From Bradyrhizobium cosmicum (GTDB lineage Bacteria; Pseudomonadota; Alphaproteobacteria; Rhizobiales; Xanthobacteraceae): a DNA stretch of 64,000 bases. Positions 62,007 to 64,000 of the stretch are shown in pieces (position 1 is the stretch's first letter; the number at the start of each line of letters is the position of its first letter). The notes beneath the pieces are model-generated. The model worked only from the letters and a program-made list of their open reading frames with translations, was not told where the DNA came from and did no database searches. A program made the translations under genes and the position numbers. The DNA lies in assembly GCF_007290395.2 (NCBI RefSeq), contig NZ_CP041656.2, forward strand, positions 2,418,001 through 2,482,000, in the 5' to 3' direction.

Positions 62007-63020
62007 CTAGGCCGATGCAGCGTGGCGGAGCTCGCCATGGCGCTCGCGGAACAGCTTCTCCTCCCACGCCAGGGCGTGCGCGGCGATGGTCTCGAGGTCG
62101 TCGTATTGCGGCCGCCAGTCGAGCAGGCCGCGGATGCGGCTGGTGTCGGCCACCATGGTCATGATGTCGCCGGGCCGGCGCGGGGCGTATTGCACGGCGA
62201 AGCTGCGGCCCGAAACCCGGCGCACCGCGTCGATGGTCTCCAGCACCGAATAGCCGCGGCCATAGCCGCAATTCAGCGTCGTCGAGGCGCCGCCATTGCG
62301 CAAATAGGCCAGCGCCGAGCGATGCGCCTGCGACAGGTCGGTGACGTGGATGAAGTCGCGGATGCAACTGCCGTCCGGGGTCGGATAGTCGGTGCCGAAC
62401 ACGTCGATCTTGGCGCGCTGGCCGGTCGCGGCTTCCACCGCGATCTTCAGCAGATGCGTGGCGCCGACGGTGGCGAGGCCAATGCGCGCCTGCGGGTCGG
62501 CGCCCGCAACGTTGAAATAGCGCAAGGTCACGTATTGCATGCCGTAGGCGGCGGCGACGTCGTGCAGCATGATCTCGGTCATCAGCTTCGACGAGCCGTA
62601 GGGCGACAGCGGCCGCGTCGGGGCGTGCTCGGGCACCGGCACCTGGTCCGGATTGCCGTAGACGGCGGCGGTCGAGGAGAAGATGAAGCGGCTGATGCCG
62701 CGCTTGACCGCGACGTTGAGCAAATTGCGCGCGGTCATGAAGTTGTTGCGGTAATAGCCGAGCGGATCGCGCATCGATTCCGGCACGACCACCGAGCCCG
62801 CGAAATGGATGATGCTCTCGATGTTATGCTGGGCGATCACGCCCTCGAGCAGGTTCTCGTCGCAAGCATCGCCGATGAACAGCGGCACGCCTTCGGGGAG
62901 ATAAGCGGAAAAGCCGGTGGAGAGATCGTCGATCACGACCACGTCCTCGCCGGCTTCCGCCAGCGCGAGAACCGTGTGACTTCCGATATAGCCGGCGCCG
63001 CCGGTGACTAGCACAGTCAT
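62007..63020 (-). CDS. galE: UDP-glucose 4-epimerase
   Basis: 337 residues. NAD motif 'VLVTGGAGYIGSHTVLALAEAG', 'SSTAAVYGNPDQVP', catalytic Tyr-Lys in 'SPYGSSKLMTE', and 'NVAGADPQARIG', 'FGTDYPTPDGSCIRDFIHVTDLSQAH', all characteristic of GalE. It interconverts UDP-glucose and UDP-galactose for exopolysaccharide and LPS. In rhizobia this gene is called exoB. It diverges from the GT4 gene across 126 bases. Confidence 0.96.
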   Translation of the reverse strand: MTVLVTGGAGYIGSHTVLALAEAGEDVVVIDDLSTGFSAYLPEGVPLFIGDACDENLLEGVIAQHNIESIIHFAGSVVVPESMRDPLGYYRNNFMTARNLLNVAVKRGISRFIFSSTAAVYGNPDQVPVPEHAPTRPLSPYGSSKLMTEIMLHDVAAAYGMQYVTLRYFNVAGADPQARIGLATVGATHLLKIAVEAATGQRAKIDVFGTDYPTPDGSCIRDFIHVTDLSQAHRSALAYLRNGGASTTLNCGYGRGYSVLETIDAVRRVSGRSFAVQYAPRRPGDIMTMVADTSRIRGLLDWRPQYDDLETIAAHALAWEEKLFRERHGELRHAASA

Positions 63021-63146
63021 GGTCTCACCCGTCTTCGATCAATGCGCCACGTTAACGTTTGCGCGGTGAAGAGGGGGTTTCGGCAGCCCTGAACTGGTCA
63101 CTATGCTTAATGTTGCGTATAGGGACTTTTCGAAACGGAGCATGAC

Positions 63147-64000
63147 GTGGCGAATTCCCCCGGCGATCTGCAAGTGATCGTGCCAAATCTGCACAGGCGC
63201 TATTCCGGGGTCACCGCGACCAACCGGATGGTGGCGCCGCGGCTGGCCAGGCTGTATCGCGCCGCGTGGTTCGGTTCCGACGCGCCGGAGGGGATCGCGC
63301 GGCTCGGCGGCGCCGGTCTCCTGAAACTGTGGGGCCGCAAGGCGCCGCTGATCTGGCATGCGCGGCGCAACAACGAGATGATCGCGGGTGTCGTGCTGCG
63401 CGCGCTCGGTTGGCCGCTCAAGCTGGTGTTCACCTCGGCGGCGCAGCGGCATCACAGCTGGATCACGCGCTGGCTGATCCGGCAAATGGACGCGATCATC
63501 GCGACCTCCGACATTTCGGCATCGTTCCTGAAGGTGAAGGCGACGGTGATCCCGCATGGCGTCGACACCGACATCTACGCGCCGCCGGTCGACCGCGCCG
63601 CGGCGTTCGCGGAGGCCGCGCTGCCCGGCCGCTACGCGATCGGCTGCTTCGGCCGCGTGCGTGCGCAGAAGGGCACGGATGTGTTCGTCGATGCGATGTG
63701 CCGGTTGCTGCCGCGCTATTCGGATTTCACCGCGGTCATCGTCGGTCAGGTCACGCCGGAGCAAACTGCTTTTGCGAACGACCTGAGGAGGCGCATCGAA
63801 GCAGCAGGCCTGCAGGCGCGCATTGTCATCACCGGCGAGTTGCCGATCGAACAGGTGCAGCGCTGGTATCAGCGGCTGACGATCTACGCCTTCACCTCGC
63901 GCAACGAGGGCTTTGGCCTGACGCTGATCGAGGCGATGGCGGCGGGCAGTGCACTGGTCGCCGCGCGCGCCGGTGCGGCTGAGCTCGTGGTCGAGGACGG
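63147..64000 (+). CDS. GT4 glycosyltransferase, 3'-truncated by the window end
   Basis: The frame opens with GTG at 63147, with GGAG 6 bases upstream, and runs off the right edge after about 284 codons. Features: N-terminal 'LQVIVPNLHRRYSGVTATNR', 'IPHGVDTDIYAPPVDR', nucleotide-sugar domain 'AIGCFGRVRAQKGTDVFVDAM', 'VIVGQVTPEQTAF', 'TSRNEGFGLTLIEAMAAGSALVAARAG'. The layout, and the neighbouring galE and msbA-like genes, resemble the LPS core mannosyltransferase group (LpcC-like) of rhizobia. Donor and acceptor are not certain. Confidence 0.87.
   Translation, partial: MANSPGDLQVIVPNLHRRYSGVTATNRMVAPRLARLYRAAWFGSDAPEGIARLGGAGLLKLWGRKAPLIWHARRNNEMIAGVVLRALGWPLKLVFTSAAQRHHSWITRWLIRQMDAIIATSDISASFLKVKATVIPHGVDTDIYAPPVDRAAAFAEAALPGRYAIGCFGRVRAQKGTDVFVDAMCRLLPRYSDFTAVIVGQVTPEQTAFANDLRRRIEAAGLQARIVITGELPIEQVQRWYQRLTIYAFTSRNEGFGLTLIEAMAAGSALVAARAGAAELVVED

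Noticed and set aside
63266..63982. 238-codon plus-strand frame at the right end
   Set aside because: Shadow frame; the glycosyltransferase in the frame starting at 63147 carries the recognisable GT4 motifs and runs off the window.

Overview
The window looks like chromosomal DNA of a slow-growing rhizobium, most likely Bradyrhizobium or a close relative in the Nitrobacteraceae. This is inferred from the high GC with strong third-position bias, the abundance of Liv-type (branched-chain amino acid family) ABC transporters, the typical Bradyrhizobium palindromic intergenic repeats, and a CtrA-type promoter element. No rRNA, tRNA, CRISPR array, prophage or insertion sequence was recognised.

Region 1 (1-23.7 kb) is a cell-surface polysaccharide / O-antigen locus with mixed gene orientation. 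It holds the end of a transketolase-type gene, several glycosyltransferases (GT2, GT4, CgeB-like), a Wzx-type flippase, and two tandem paralogous multi-pass proteins that could be Wzy-type polymerases. Three sugar-nucleotide modules follow: a perosamine-synthase-like aminotransferase with a cupin and a methyltransferase; a WbpB/WbpD/WbpE-like set for a diacetamido-uronic acid; and Gmd + Fcl for GDP-L-fucose. The most unusual part is a cassette at 1.6-6.2 kb with an AAC(3)-type acyltransferase, a free acyl carrier protein, an FkbH-type glyceryl-loading enzyme, a methyltransferase and a VOC protein. It looks like a dedicated pathway for making an ACP-bound small acid and transferring it onto a sugar. 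A ceramidase-fold protein lacking the usual catalytic serine lies next to it.

Region 2 (23.7-33.5 kb): a PaaK-like CoA ligase and an AGE-type sugar epimerase are divergently arranged. Next comes a minus-strand operon livG - acyl-CoA synthetase - livH - livM - livK - livF, which suggests uptake and CoA activation of an organic acid.

Region 3 (33.8-39.3 kb): single genes for a Crp/Fnr regulator, a proline-rich exported peptide, a small membrane protein, an MFS transporter, a HemD-like protein, PurU and a small lipoprotein.

Region 4 (39.5-45.7 kb): a second complete Liv operon on the plus strand, preceded by a sharp operator-like palindrome and ending with a MetE-C-terminal-like zinc methyltransferase.

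Region 5 (45.9-52 kb): a TPR-caspase protein, a divergent methyltransferase-like protein of unknown role, and the SAM-cycle genes metK and ahcY, closed by a strong terminator.

Region 6 (52-57.4 kb): an NTF2-like protein, a Baeyer-Villiger-type monooxygenase, an MFS transporter, a tautomerase, an SDR lacking its catalytic tyrosine, and a LysR regulator.

Region 7 (57.5-64 kb): a 51-codon gene behind a CtrA box, an LpxO/AspH-like hydroxylase, an NTF2-like protein, an FAH-family hydrolase, an MsbA-like exporter, GalE and the start of a GT4 glycosyltransferase, i.e. envelope-related genes again.
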